From: Myrica gale
Taxonomy: Eukaryota > Streptophyta > Magnoliopsida > Fagales > Myricaceae
DNA length: 64,000 nt
Direction of reading: 5' to 3'
Assembly (NCBI GenBank): GCA_963930655.1
Contig: OZ005605.1
Location: forward strand, 10,547,501-10,611,500
Shown piece after piece: positions 35,952-47,404 of the stretch. Each line of letters begins with the position of its first letter. Within the stretch, counting starts at the first letter, position 1. Below the pieces are notes generated by a model. It saw nothing but the letters and a program-made list of their open reading frames with translations, was not told the origin of the DNA and searched no databases. The position numbers and the translations under genes were made by a program.

Positions 35952-36259
35952 GGGTATGTTCGTTTTCACAATTTTTTCAGGATTCTAAGTATATTCACAA
36001 TTCTACCACCGAACATATTCAGAATTCAAACACAAAAACCAATACATTTTACACAATCTCCAACAACTTTTTAATTTTTTATTCAATATAAATTTTCTCT
36101 CTCTATACTTTTTCACATAACTCCAATATTTTTTTTATTAAACAATTACATCAAATCATTTCTCTCTTCACTTTACACAAACACCAATAAAACACTATTC
36201 AACATAAAAATTCACAACTTCTCTAGAATCCTACATTTTTTCTCAAAACGAACATCACC
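35952..36259. mobile_element. Tourist-like MITE copy 2, inside element C
   Basis: A near-identical sister of the MITE at 30924 (about 97 percent by eye), in the same orientation. The tip is GGGTATGTTCGTTTT; the other end, reverse-complemented, is GGTGATGTTCGTTTTGAG. The 3-bp duplication is CTA (35949-35951 and 36260-36262). It is 308 bp and noncoding. It inserted after element C entered hAT-2. Confidence 0.85.
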
Positions 36260-37805
36260 CTAGTATGCAAGTGGGTTTCTCTTGTGTATAAAACTCCAAA
36301 TCTGGCCATATTTTCCTAAGTTTCATGTACAACCAATGTTATTCTTTACAATCTACTAGTTCTACACTTCTCCAAAGAAATACACATAAATCACAAGGAG
36401 AAAATCAATCTAGACAAACAACCATCCAACAAAAAGGAAAAAAAGAAAATGGGTGAAAGTAGAGATGACTTGGCCGGCCAAACCACTCACCTCTTCTCTC
36501 TCTCTTTCTCTCTCCTTCTTCTTCTTTCTCTTCTCTTGATCGGGTGAGCTAGGGCTAAGTGTTTTTCGGTTTGGGGGGGGCTGCTTATATGGGAGAGCTT
36601 GGGGGAAGGGAAAAGGCAAAACTGCCCTTCCCCTTACTTTCCCTTCTTATCCCCCATTTTTCCCCCTTCTTTCCTTTTTTGCCCCTAAAGAAAATATATT
36701 TTCTTTTTCTGCCACTCCACAATTCTAACCTTAATATGTCTCCTCATTTCTTGTTCCAAGATCCACATATTGACACACATATATTCAAGGTTAAAGCCCT
36801 GATTAAATTCCTCCAAATATTGTAACTTAGAGACATATCCCATCAATTAACACAATTAGGCTAATAAATCTCAATCACTCAATTGTAACAATTTCAAATA
36901 ATATAATATTAAATTCTAACTTAAAACTCATAAAATGTTAGGGAGAAATTCCACCTAGACATAACTTTAGATTAATATAACCATACGTACATTTCTCCAT
37001 AATACATTCTTAATTAAAGCAATACATACCTAAGAGGTCATAAGCAATAAATTGACAGACTTAAAAATCGGGGTCTCACACTTGGTGAGACTTGAGATAG
37101 AGATTTGGTGCCCAAATAATCAACCCTAAAGAGATTTCTTCATATCTAGACTTCATGACCAAATCTGCCTATAAGAGCATGAAAATCCCAAAATAAAATT
37201 AAAAAACCCTAAAGCTATTTAAATTAAAGACTAATACAACATTTACAAAACTAAAATTATCAAACCCTTGGTGAGAGACTCAACCACTTGATGGCAGCTA
37301 CCCGCGAGAGAGAGAGAGAAAGAGGTTTCGGGGGGGTCAGGAGAGATCTAAGAGAGAGAGAGAGAGAAGAAGATTTCGTGAGGAACCTTGGGAGAGATTT
37401 TGTGAGGGATGGGCTTTTTCAGTTTTGAAGATTCGAAGAATTAAGATTGAGACACGAAGACATTTGAATGTCTTCGTGTGACCTGGGTCGTTTTGACCCA
37501 GGTCACGTTTGTCTTTTAATTTTTTTTAACCAAGGCTCAAACGCACGCGTTTGAGCCCTGAATTAATTTTTTTTTTAAAAAATCCTGAATTTCTTGTCCT
37601 AGTTTCGGTTCCAAAATTTCCCTAAAATGGGTTCCGATTTCAGTGCCGGAATAGACCTGAATCGGTACCAGAACTGGAAATTTCGGTTTCCGCCAGTTAA
37701 AAATCTCACCCTTAAATGGAAGTAGTTTTTTTGGGCCTGCATAAATGATGATGGACTCGATACACCCCTTTATTAGGAGCACTGAACTAGTCCAATTATA
37801 CATAA

Positions 37806-38045
37806 GGATGTTCGTTTTAAAAAAAAACATTTTTAGGATATTTGATAGAATTGTGAATATTAATGTAGATTTGAATATTATAGATTTTTGTGTAAAAGTT
37901 GGTAAAAAGTTTTAAAGATATTTAATTTTTTATTATATTTTTTAAAAATATATAAAGAGAGATGATTTGATGTAAATGTTTAACAAAACAAATATTGGAG
38001 TTTGGTGAAAAATTGTTAGAATTTGAGTTTAAGGTGTGTTTGCAT
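37806..38045. mobile_element. Diverged relative of the Tourist-like MITE
   Basis: Starts GGATGTTCGTTTTAAAAAAA and shares scattered phrases with the two MITEs (GATTTTTGTGTAAAA, GAGAGATGATTTGATGTAA, CAAATATTGGAGTT). The right end is eroded and no target duplication is clear. The sequence from here to about 39100 is otherwise AT-rich and holds only a few local repeats (for example 'AAGCGGATTCA' near 38411 and 38512), with no gene. Confidence 0.4.
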
Positions 38046-39689
38046 AGGTTCTTTTAAGATTTTGGATGTTCGTTTTGTGAATTTTATTGCATTCAATGTA
38101 GCTTAGAATACTTTTGCAAATGAACATGCATTAAATTGATTAAGATTACAAAATATGCATCTTTAAGACCAAAAAGACATATGATTAATACCTAAGTCAC
38201 AAAGATTGAAGAGTAAGGAGTTCAAGATAAATCTTAGGGTATAAATTTGTAACTCCAAATGCTTTAAAGAGATATTATATGTGTTTAATTCAAAAGTACT
38301 AGTCCAAACATTTATGAAAAATATGACTTTTTGATTTATCTGATGGACTAACTAGTTGCACATCAAATGTAACCTTGAAGAGGCCAAATTTTCCATTGTC
38401 TCTGTTTTAAGCGGATTCAATATCGAACTATCTCTGGTCGAATGGTAAGTATACCAATTGCATCTGTTCATCTTGCTGGATGCAACTATGAAATGTTCAA
38501 GCATTGTTTGAAGCGGATTCATAGTCGGTCAACCGATACAACAACATTTAAAAAATATTCGGGCATGTAATTTAAAAATACGTTACCCTGTCAACGGTCA
38601 CAGGTACTGGATCCACCGACACGTGTGTTTCGATTGACCGATAGTTCAGTATTAGGAATATTTTTAAATTTTAAATTATGAGAATCTATTATGAAGTCAA
38701 TGGTAATAGGTATTGGATTCACCGGTATAAGTATCCCAGTTGACCTTTGACGAGTGTACGAAAGTGCACTCTAAATACTTTATTATTGGACTAGAATGCT
38801 AAAAAGTAAATAGAAATAGTAGAAATTAACTTGTATTCTTGAATTTAGTTTGTATTTACTTTAAGATATTCCTAAGCACATTTTTATGTTTAATTTCAAA
38901 ACCTATAAACAGAGCTTAAAGCCCACTATAGCCCAAAATCAGTTGCAAAACAGGTTACATGGCCAGGTCTCTTATTTTTTTTCTCACTCGAATTTACAAA
39001 TCCAAGAAGATGAGGCAAGAAAAGAAGGGAAGAGATTTGCAAGGGATTGTTGTCTGACTTGTGGCGTGAGGAGGTGGGTTTGTTGAGAAAATTAGTTAAG
39101 AGATGTAGTTGAAAAAATGGATAAATGTCAAATTAGTCTCTGTGATATATGAAACAAATGATTTAGTCCCTTTAGTCCATCATTCTTTTGTCGTAGATCC
39201 CTCCCCCCCATTCCGTTAATGCCACTAATGAGACTTAATATTCTGAATAAGCTCTTACTGCCACATGTCCATCCAAGCTGATAAAGCATATATGCTTCTT
39301 TTTCCCCTGACCCGCCTATACGAGCCCTTTTTGAAAAGCAGTTATGTTTAGCCCTTCAAGCCCTCATACCGACTTTGCCTAACAGAACATATGGCTTGGA
39401 ATGAACATACTCTGCTTCGTCTTCAAGGAAAAAGTTTCATGCTTCTTCTTTCACTCTCTATTGTCTAGTGTTGCAGCCAATTTGTGCATCTATACCTTCG
39501 TACCATAATTTGTCATCTGATAGGATTCTGCCATTGAGTTTGTATTGTTGCTCATCTTCAACCTATGTAATTGTTTTCTCTCGTGACCTATCCTTTTTAA
39601 GTTACCGTAGGGTGCGAGTGAGAAAAATCTCTTTGTTGCTCATCTTCAACCTTTACCCAAAATCGGTGCAATGTCTTCCTCAGAAATAT

Positions 39690-39813
39690 GAACTCATCTA
39701 GGTTGGTGTCCTTTGTTTCTGGTGTTGAGGCTCATTTATGTAAATGGTGGCCTTCAAACTTCTCTGAGGACTTTTTGGATGGAGAAATTTTAGGAAGGCG
39801 CTTCTTTGGGTGT
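39690..39813 (+). pseudogene. Possible GRF zinc-finger remnant of a third MULE
   Basis: The frame reads SGVEAHLCKWWPSNFSEDF then LDGEILGRRFFGC. The GRRFFGC ending and the preceding cysteine match the GRF finger of MULE-2 (27245 onward), though the first CxCG has decayed to LCKWW. The upstream stretch at 39122-39260 ('AAATGTCAAATTAGTCTCTG', 'TCCGTTAATG') has the style of a MULE terminal repeat. Element E cuts this relic at 39922 and it appears to continue at 44058. Confidence 0.35.
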
Positions 39814-40438
39814 TTGTTATGGTTGCAATTCGTGTGACCCTGTGGTTTTATAAATGCATAGAAATATGTATAGGACTATGTAATTTGATCTTGTTATGTA
39901 TAATTAGAAATGTTATTATTTTTGTTACACCACGTGCCAGTACTTACCCTATAGGCTTACTTATAGCGATAGTATGTACACAGACAGGAATTACAATACG
40001 AACCATTCCTATAGAGTCTCAACTATTTGACCTTGAAAAGCTTAGCGGAAGTTTTATTTGAAAATATTGTTGTGATTACAATTTAGAAAAAAAAATGTGT
40101 TAAGGAAATATCACAATTTTGGGAAATGATAGTAAATCAACTTGTATTAAGTGGTTTCAAAGCCTTTCATAATATAGTATAAATGAAAGCTCAATAATAT
40201 AAAAATGGGGAAATAAGAAATAAGGAAAGAAATAAATACTCGAAACAGTAAATACACGTTTTCATTACTAAACACGGTTTTTTCAAAACATGTCCTTCAT
40301 GAGGACTACAAAAAGGTTACACAAGTACAAAAGTGATAGCTTACCCAAGCTCGCCATGCCTTTACAACCGTGTTTTAAACACTGAAAATACATCGAAATA
40401 TAAATAAGACAAAGGAACTGCATCTAAGCTAGGGTTCG

Positions 40439-40708
40439 CTAGTCATCCTCATCAGCATCGGAGGTGAGATCTATAATACCATTCTCAGGTGAGACACGGC
40501 TACCTTTCGCCGACGAGGCTGGGGGAGCAAGATCGAGACTAAGGAACTCAGGGGGTACGTCGATCAAACCAAAATCCTTTGACCGAGGTAGTGGGGGCAA
40601 ATGAGGTCCCTTGAGGTACCAATGAGGCTCGTGCTCCACCAGTATCTCAAAAGTGTATGAAACCCATGTTCGGATCTTCAAAACCAAAATGTAAGGATCA
40701 AGATCCAA
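40439..40708 (-). other. 89-codon ORF in element E with a SUMO-interaction-like tail
   Basis: The frame begins MDLDPYILVLKIRTWVSYTF and ends GIIDLTSDADEDD. IIDLT followed by acidic residues is the shape of a SUMO-interacting motif. I recognise no domain in the rest (a proline-rich KGPHLPPLPR stretch in the middle). It could be a remnant of a retrotransposon protein or a chance frame. No promoter or intron structure supports it. Confidence 0.25.
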
Positions 40709-42338
40709 GGTCAGCTCATTCTCAAAAAGCTTAATCTATTTTTCATGCTCTACACATCCATAAAGTTATCTTTCCCGTTTGGTCCTTTTTTCCACTAATG
40801 TTTTGTGTGAAATGCTGAAACTTTTACAGAGATGTCATGAGTACTTATACATCCAATCTAGAAAGTTTCATGCAAAAATTCAAAGGGAATCTTAGGGTCG
40901 TTTTGGATAGCAAGCATTTTTCTTAAGAAAACCCTAAAATAACCTCTTTCATGTTATAAATCTTATGTCAATATGCCTTTAAATCCATTATCCACTCACC
41001 TTACTCATATAAGTAAAGTCACAGCACACATAGTACGAAAATAGCAAGAAAAATGCATGCAAACCATGATCAATTTCACAATCCTCACAAAATCATGCAG
41101 GTGATGACATTTGCAAAATATACAACTTGTAAACTTCATCCTTGAGCTCTTTGTGCTCCCTTCTATGGGCTTACTTCGCCATTCCTTTATCACAACACAA
41201 ACTTGTCATCATCAAGGCCTCCATTTTGTGTTATTTAGCAACAAACATATGAGATATACATTATTAGAGCAATAGATATTACATGCAAAACTTCTATCAA
41301 CATCCATGGCCAACTCGTGGCCCCTTGTCCCCAAAAAGTCCATGCTTTGGCCACTGATGTGGCTTACAACCCCTTTAGATCATATCAGATATTCGCAACA
41401 GCCATTTTCAGCAAAGAATCATGAAAAAAATTCAAAGTTTTTAACATGCAAACATTTCTCATACATAATATCATATTGTTCATCCTTTCTCTACCTCTTT
41501 TTCTTCCATCTAGTGATTAAAACATGCTATAGATTCAAACAGTAGGCTAAATGCATGCAAAACACATTTCCCCAACTCAAATGCATAAAAGACTACCCCT
41601 TACCTTGCTAGTGGGATAAGTTCTCCTTGAAGGCTCTAGCAAAATCCTAGGGAAAGAAATCTCAAGTTAGAAGAGATGAAGAACATAAAAAGGGCAGGAG
41701 AAAGAAAAAAAATAAAGGAGAGTTCATGGCCATGGCCGACTACCACCACACAATGGCCATTTTTCTTTCATTCTCTTATCCGTTTTTTCTCCTTCTTTTA
41801 TTCTTCTCCGAACACACTCTCTCCCTTCTCTCTTTCTTCTCTAGCTCGTCACTTACAGAGGGAACAAATGACTCGCACTATTTTTGTTTTGGTTTTTCAA
41901 AAAGCTTAAGTTATCTAAAATTTAGTCAAAGGAAGCTGCAAGAAGCAAGCTTCTTATGTGGCTACATGGGCAGCAAGGGCATTAAGTTACTATTCAAGGT
42001 CATGTTGACCTTTCAAAATCACAAGACCACTTGTACTTTTTGATGTTGACCATTCTAACGTGAGATGCAATGTATAATGGGACAAAAATGAGACAATGGG
42101 CAATGAGAATTCAAGGGCAACCGTGCACCTAGGGAAAAAAATAATGATAGTGTTTTCATGTTCATTAATCACATTGAGCTAGGTAATGAACATGTAGATA
42201 TTAATCTAAGTTAGGAGAATGTATACAAATTAAATTAATCAAGGAACGTACCAAAACTAATGATGGGAAAAATTTAAAATCATACAACTAACATTATTTT
42301 AAATTTTTAGATGTAAATTAAAAAAAGTTAAACAAGGA

Positions 42339-43665
42339 TGTTAGCCCAAGGTTGATTTACAAACGATCTAAATGATTTTGATGATAACAAAAGTTTCTAA
42401 GTTTTTTAGGACTTTAGAATCTATTTTATCAATCCACCAATTCCATGTTATATCTCAGAAGGGATTGAGTTTATCTCTCTAAAAATATTTTCAATGCACT
42501 TGAGGACCTTTTATACAGGTTGTTTTATAAATTCTTCAAGTTATAGACACTTAAAAGAGTTTTGGAATGGGATGAAAACTTCAAAGCCATTGAATTTTGT
42601 CTCCATAACTTTTAGGTGTCGACACATTCAGGACATGTGTCGACACATTGCACTCACACCCGAGACATGTTTTTCAGGCAAAAATATGTGTCGACACATT
42701 GACCCTATGGTGTCGACACATTGCACTTACACCCGAGACATGTGTTTTAGACCAAAACATATGTCGACACATTGACCTTATGGTGTCGACACATTGCACT
42801 GACTCCCTAGCACTAATTTTTAGTTCAAATTTTATGTGTCAGCACATGTCATTTGAAGTGTCGACACATTACACGAGTTTGAGGATTTTTCGAAATGACA
42901 TCAGAGACATCAAATCGCTTCTATTTCATGGGCAACTCTTCAACGGCTATTCTCACCTACCCAGTCGACCGTTGAAGACAAAATGACTTAAATAGAGGAC
43001 TGGTAGCTGAAAATAGAAGAGGTCTCACCTACACGACGAATTTGCATTTACTCTGTGTCCTAACTTCTTGAGAAAGAGAGAAATTTTTGAAGAAGAATGA
43101 AGTTCCGCACCTACCAAGAAGACCTGCTATTTTTCTTGCCACATTCAAGTCTTCTATTGTAAATCTTATCCTCTTCCTATCATTTTCGCCTCATATTTGT
43201 AAATTCAGCTTCAAGAGCCAATACATGAGCTTTTCTATTTGTACCCATTCAAGTTAAATCTTGTAAGTGTTGGGTAAACACTGAGCCCTACTCTTGTGAG
43301 TAGAAGAAATCCATAGGTGTTGGGATTTGAGAAGAGGAGTTAAAGCGTAAGCTCAAGAAACGCTTTGTGAAGGTTCCTTAACACCCGGGAAGCTAAGGTG
43401 TACTACCTATTTGATAGTTATTGGAGAAAACTCAAGGAAGTCAATAGCCTTGGGGGTGTATGTAGGCAAGTGCTTTGGCCGAACTACCTAAAAATTACGG
43501 TGTCATCTCTTCAACCCTTATCTCCTCAAGTTTCATACTTTCTCTTATTCTTTGCTGTTGAGGTTTATTGTGATTTATTGTGATTGGTGTTTTAAATCTA
43601 GTCCGAAATTGTTAATTTTTATTAAAACCAATTCACCCCCTCTTGGGTTGCTACATAGACTTTCA
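42339..43665 (+). mobile_element. Copia (SIRE-type) solo LTR nested in element E
   Basis: It starts TGTTAGCCCAAGGTTG at 42339 and ends CATAGACTTTCA at 43665. The 5-bp duplication AAGGA is perfect (42334-42338 and 43666-43670). It is 1,327 bp. Near the 3' end is 'CCAATTCACCCCCTCTTGGG', a hallmark of long Copia LTRs of the SIRE/Maximus group, also present in the LTR at 53489-54724. Only one LTR and no internal region remain, so it arose by LTR-LTR recombination. Confidence 0.85.
42615..42870. repeat. Array of TGTCGACACA palindromes in the solo LTR
   Basis: The palindrome (G)TGTCGACACATTG occurs about eight times between 42615 and 42870, in units of about 96 bp that also share 'CACCCGAGACATGT' and 'ACATTGACC-TATGG'. 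Each copy contains a GTCGAC site. The arrangement is a diverged tandem repeat within the U3 part of the LTR. Confidence 0.8.
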
Positions 43666-44057
43666 AAGGAGAAATAATTTAATGGAATATATATATATAT
43701 ATACACTCTATGAGTACTTGGGTAATTACAACATTTAGAATATGTCTAATTAAAAAGCAACATAATAATGATAATTTTAATAATTAAACTTAATTCACTA
43801 CTAATTGACTAATGCAAATAAAAATGAAATAATATAAAATGCAAGAAATGGAATTGCTCATAAAAGAAAATTATTTGAATTATCAAGATCATCCATAACG
43901 AAATTTAAATACTTAAATAAGATAAATAAAATATTTAGCAAGAATATTGAAAATCACATAAACTTGTCAAGGAAATAATTATGACTAAAAAATCTCAAAC
44001 ATTGTCATTAACTAACTTAAATATGTCAAGTAGTTGAAAATAAGGAGGGGCGTCACA

Positions 44058-44842
44058 ATTTTGTAGCTATGTAATTAGATCTTAATATGTAATATTTTGT
44101 AATTGGATCTTTCAATGTAAACAAGATCTTAAAACTAACCATTTGCTTGGTCCAAATAACATTACCATTTGATATCTATTGCCTCCACACAACCATTGCC
44201 TTTATTCAACAAGCATCAGCTTTGCTAAAAGCAAACTACCAACAAGATATTAGTAAAAACAACAAATAAAAAACCAATTAGCAGCTACTGCAACAACTTC
44301 TTGAAGTAGGAAACCAGCATAGCAAACTGAAAAACATAACAAATTAAATAAACAGAACAAGACGGGTCACATAGAAGATATATCCAGGTAAATTACAAAC
44401 ATATCAGTTCTTACGACATCCCATAGTAGACCCAATTAAGAGTAATAAGTCTATGTAATAACAAATATGGTACTCTACATTTTACATTAGAGAATGTGCA
44501 ACAAATTGCAAATTGAGTTAACTAAACCTAAGTTAACAATTTACATTTCATACTGCATAGTCCAAATAGAACTTCAAATCAGCTCCTAACAACAACAATA
44601 ACTCCCACCACTTCAAAACAGTTCCAAAATGAACCAAAAAACTACATAATCCATCAAAATATAGCTCCCAACGAAATTTGAAACAACTCCCAACATAACT
44701 TCAAAAAGGATCCCAACAAAATTCAAAACAACTCCTAACACTTCAAAGCAAACTGAGATATTTCTGATACAAAATTTGGCGGAGAAATAGAAATGAGATA
44801 GAAAACTCAAGAAATAAAAAGAGAAGAAGAGAAGATAAAAGC
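44058..44842. other. AT-rich stretch without recognisable features
   Basis: It continues the sequence interrupted by element E (GTAATTAGATCTTAATATG resembles 39872-39900 before the insertion). There are repeated 'AACTCC(C/T)AAC' phrases at 44586-44740 and no gene. Confidence 0.5.
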
Positions 44843-45246
44843 CAAACAGAGGAGAAAGGCATCGCATGTGAGTGCAAAGACAACAACCAATAAGCTTTTA
44901 TATCTCAGTCTGAATATTTTAAGCTTCTCATAAACCTTAAATAGAGGACAAAAGGTTCTAAGCAAACCCTAAAGTCCATGAAATAAAGCCTAATGAAAAA
45001 TATTAACTCATAATCTCTCAAACTATAAACCACATCCAAATAAAAGCCAAAGAGAGGAGAAAAGTACCATGTGTGAGTGGAAAGGTTACTACCAATAAAC
45101 TTTATAATCTCAGTCTGAATGTTTTAAACTTATCACAAACCTTAAATAGAGGACAAAATGTCCTAAGTAAACCCTAAAAGCCCATGGGCTAAAGCCTAAT
45201 AAAACATAATAACTCATAATTTCTCAAAATATAATCCACATTTAAA
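44843..45246. repeat. Tandem duplication of ~200 bp
   Basis: Two copies, 44843-45041 and 45042-45246, begin AAAGCCAAA(C/G)AGAGGAGAAA and run through 'ATCTCAGTCTGAAT', 'AACCTTAAATAGAGGACAAA' and 'ACTCATAAT-TCTCAAA' to 'CCACAT--AAATA'. Identity is about 85 percent. The sequence is noncoding. Confidence 0.8.
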
Positions 45247-45439
45247 TAAAGTAAGACAATTAATTGAAATATCCCCATCAACTCTCTCAGGGAGGGAGAA
45301 ACTTGACCCCGTTGAGTAAAACAAAACATCATGAAACTTTCACTCCCAAGTACCCAACCACAAACTAAATGGTTGTGCAAGCTTCTTTGCACGCTCATAG
45401 ACTTGTATCAATGAGGGTTTGAAAATCTGAATCTAGTGT

Positions 45440-46995
45440 CCCCATTAATTGTCCAGAGTGAGAAGAACTCGATTCTGGCAAGAGAAGATCCTGTTAACTT
45501 TGATAAAGTTCCAACATGTCGAGATCAATATGCTGGAAAGTATCTTGAGTAATCCAAGTGCATTCGGAATCTGATCGGTCTACTTGGCAAACAAGGAAAC
45601 GCTAAAATGCTCCATCTGTAGTTAACATAATCGGCTCATTTAGAATATCATCAATTTTATCTACGAGTACGGGTAGAAAGGGTAATGGTGCACGGGTAGG
45701 AATAAACTCAAGTCAAGTGCAGGGGGTTCTAGAAAAGAATCATCTGGGGAGCTAGTAAAGCCTTTGTAGGCAACTAAACCCTTAACATTGAAAGTATGGC
45801 CAAAATCAAAGTAAGATGAAATATCAATGACCAATGCATCGGTCCAATTTTCTTCAAAATTTTAAAAGGATCAACACTACGAGCCTGTAATTTGAAAGCA
45901 TGTATAGAAGGACGTTGTTCCGGTCGAATTCGGATCATGACATAATCCCCAACATTAAATTCAACATGTCTTTTAGGTAAGTCATCTGAAAATTTATATG
46001 ATGCATTACTTGCTTCTAGGCTGTGTGGCGACGTTTATTGATCTCAAGATATAAGTCATGAAGATGATGCGCAAATGATTTAGCAGTCATAGACACACTA
46101 GCATGTGGGGACATGAGAATAAGGTCTAAAGGCTACCGAGACTTATAACCATGTAGGCATGCACAACCTCAAATGGGCTCACACCGATAGACCTATTCAC
46201 ATTATTGTTATAAGCAAACTAAGAAATAGAGAGGATCAAGTCTCAATTCCTAAGGTTTTCTTAGACTGACATCTCAATAAGTTGCCAAGACTATGGTTGA
46301 CAACCGTGGTTTGGCCATTTGTTTGGGAATGATATGCAGTGGAGAATTTTAGTTTGGTGCTAACCATATGCCTGAGGGTCTTCCAAAAGTGACTAGTGAA
46401 ACGAACATCGCGGTTAGACAAAATAGTCTTAGGAAGGCCATAAAACTTAAACAATTTCATCAACGTACAACCTAGCAACCTCAGAGGCATTAGAAATCTT
46501 ACTTTGCAGGGAATGAAGTGAGCCATTTCAGAAGAACGATCCAAAAAAATAAAAATAAAGTCATGCTTCTTAGGGGTACAAGGGATCCCTAAAACAATGT
46601 CCATGTTTACATCTTGCTAAGGACAATTAGGGTTAGGAAGAGGTGTGTAGATATTGGTATTTTTTATGCTTGGTGAGTTGACATATTCTACAAGTGCTAA
46701 CTTGCTTTGCAACATCCCACTTCAAACTAGGCCAATAAAATTGGCACTCAACTTCCTCTATGGTCTTATTATGCCCAAAATGTCCAGAAAGGCCTCCGAC
46801 ATGAACCTCCCACACGATAAAGTCTCTCACTAAATTCATAGGGATACAAAGCTGATTGGCTCGGAAAAGGTAGTCATCCTGAAGGTGAAACGTAGTAGTA
46901 GTATCTAGATAAACCTCCCTAAAATTAGGACAAGTCTCATAGTCTTCCTTTATTCTCCCAAATCCTATGATCTTAACATGCATAACAGATAACAA
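45440..46995 (-). pseudogene. Ty3/gypsy integrase fragment, decayed
   Basis: On the minus strand, 46633-46995 encodes the integrase H2C2 zinc-binding region (HVGGLSGHFGHNKTIEEVEC...CRICQLTKHKKYQ). The next frame, 46236-46604, encodes the catalytic core (MDIVLGIPCTPKKHDFIFIF, SNRDVRFTSHFWKTL, YHSQTNGQTTVVN). Downstream, around 45850-45970, a broken stretch resembles the integrase C-terminus (GDYVMIRIRPERRPSIHAFK). Several stops and shifts separate the pieces; no reverse transcriptase or LTRs are seen. It is a different, more decayed element than the one at 60577-64000. Confidence 0.8.
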
Positions 46996-47404
46996 GGATA
47001 TGCGACGACTTGAGGCATCAGTGACTTGGTTCTAAACTCATTTCCTATGTTTCAAGACAAAAGAATAGACCTGTAAATATTTAATCCAACGACCATGTCT
47101 AAGACCTTGTGTCATTGATGTGGAAATTTATATAACACATTTTCTTAGTCCTAATTGTTTTATATGTTTTTTAGCTTGTTTGTCTAGAATTTAGGTGTCT
47201 TTTACATTTAATAAATTCTTGGTATTTTTGCAAGTGTCGGATTATTGAATTAGGTTGAAATTGAGTTGATGGGAAGAGACAAAATTCGGGCTAAGCCTAG
47301 AGAGTAAATTCTAGTTGGCCTAGTCTAGTAAAAACAGAATACTAGGTTCTAACTGGAATTACAAACCTTCCTATGTTGAGCTTGAGAATACTTTTGATGA
47401 ACTT

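Larger units (their letters stand above)
34033..37080 (+). mobile_element. Element C: long TG...CA element nested in hAT-2
   Basis: It starts TGTCACGCCCCGAACGC at 34033 and ends AATCGGGGTCTCACA at 37080. The 5-bp duplication CTTGG is perfect (34028-34032 and 37081-37085). It is 3,048 bp including a 308-bp MITE. The core at about 34760-35060 matches A, B and D, including GGTACGGTACCGACC at 35042-35056. It also contains three repeats rich in CGCTCGAGCG (35599-35757) and a pyrimidine-rich patch near 36490-36540. No coding region is shared with the sister copies. Being inside hAT-2, it inserted after that transposon arrived. Confidence 0.88.
29358..37714 (-). mobile_element. 8.4-kb hAT transposon (hAT-2) with intact ends and 8-bp target duplication
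   Basis: Terminal inverted repeats are TAAGGGTGAG at 29358-29367 and its reverse complement at 37705-37714. The 8-bp duplication AATGGAAG is perfect at 29350-29357 and 37715-37722, diagnostic of hAT. Subterminal zones (29365-29480 and 37600-37690) are full of GGAA/TTCC, CCGGAA and GGTTCC motifs in both orientations, as in other hAT elements. It carries a broken transposase gene (minus), element C and two MITEs. Without nested insertions it would be about 4.7 kb, normal for an autonomous plant hAT. Ends look mobilisable in principle, but the transposase is not functional. Confidence 0.92.
39923..44057 (+). mobile_element. Element E: diverged long TG...CA element with nested Copia LTR
   Basis: It starts TGTTACACCACGTGCC at 39923 and ends GGAGGGGCGTCACA at 44057. 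The 5-bp duplication ATTTT is perfect (39918-39922 and 44058-44062), though low in complexity. It is about 2.8 kb without the nested solo LTR. The end motif and general build (TTACCTTGCTAG, then a pyrimidine-rich patch near 41740-41840) resemble A-C, but the 300-bp core is not obvious. A minus-strand 89-codon frame at 40439-40708 is the only notable ORF. Membership in the same family is an inference. Confidence 0.6.

Noticed and set aside
42615-42870. Regularly spaced palindromes as a CRISPR array
   Set aside because: Eukaryotic context, spacers are themselves repeated, and the array lies within an LTR bounded by a 5-bp duplication.
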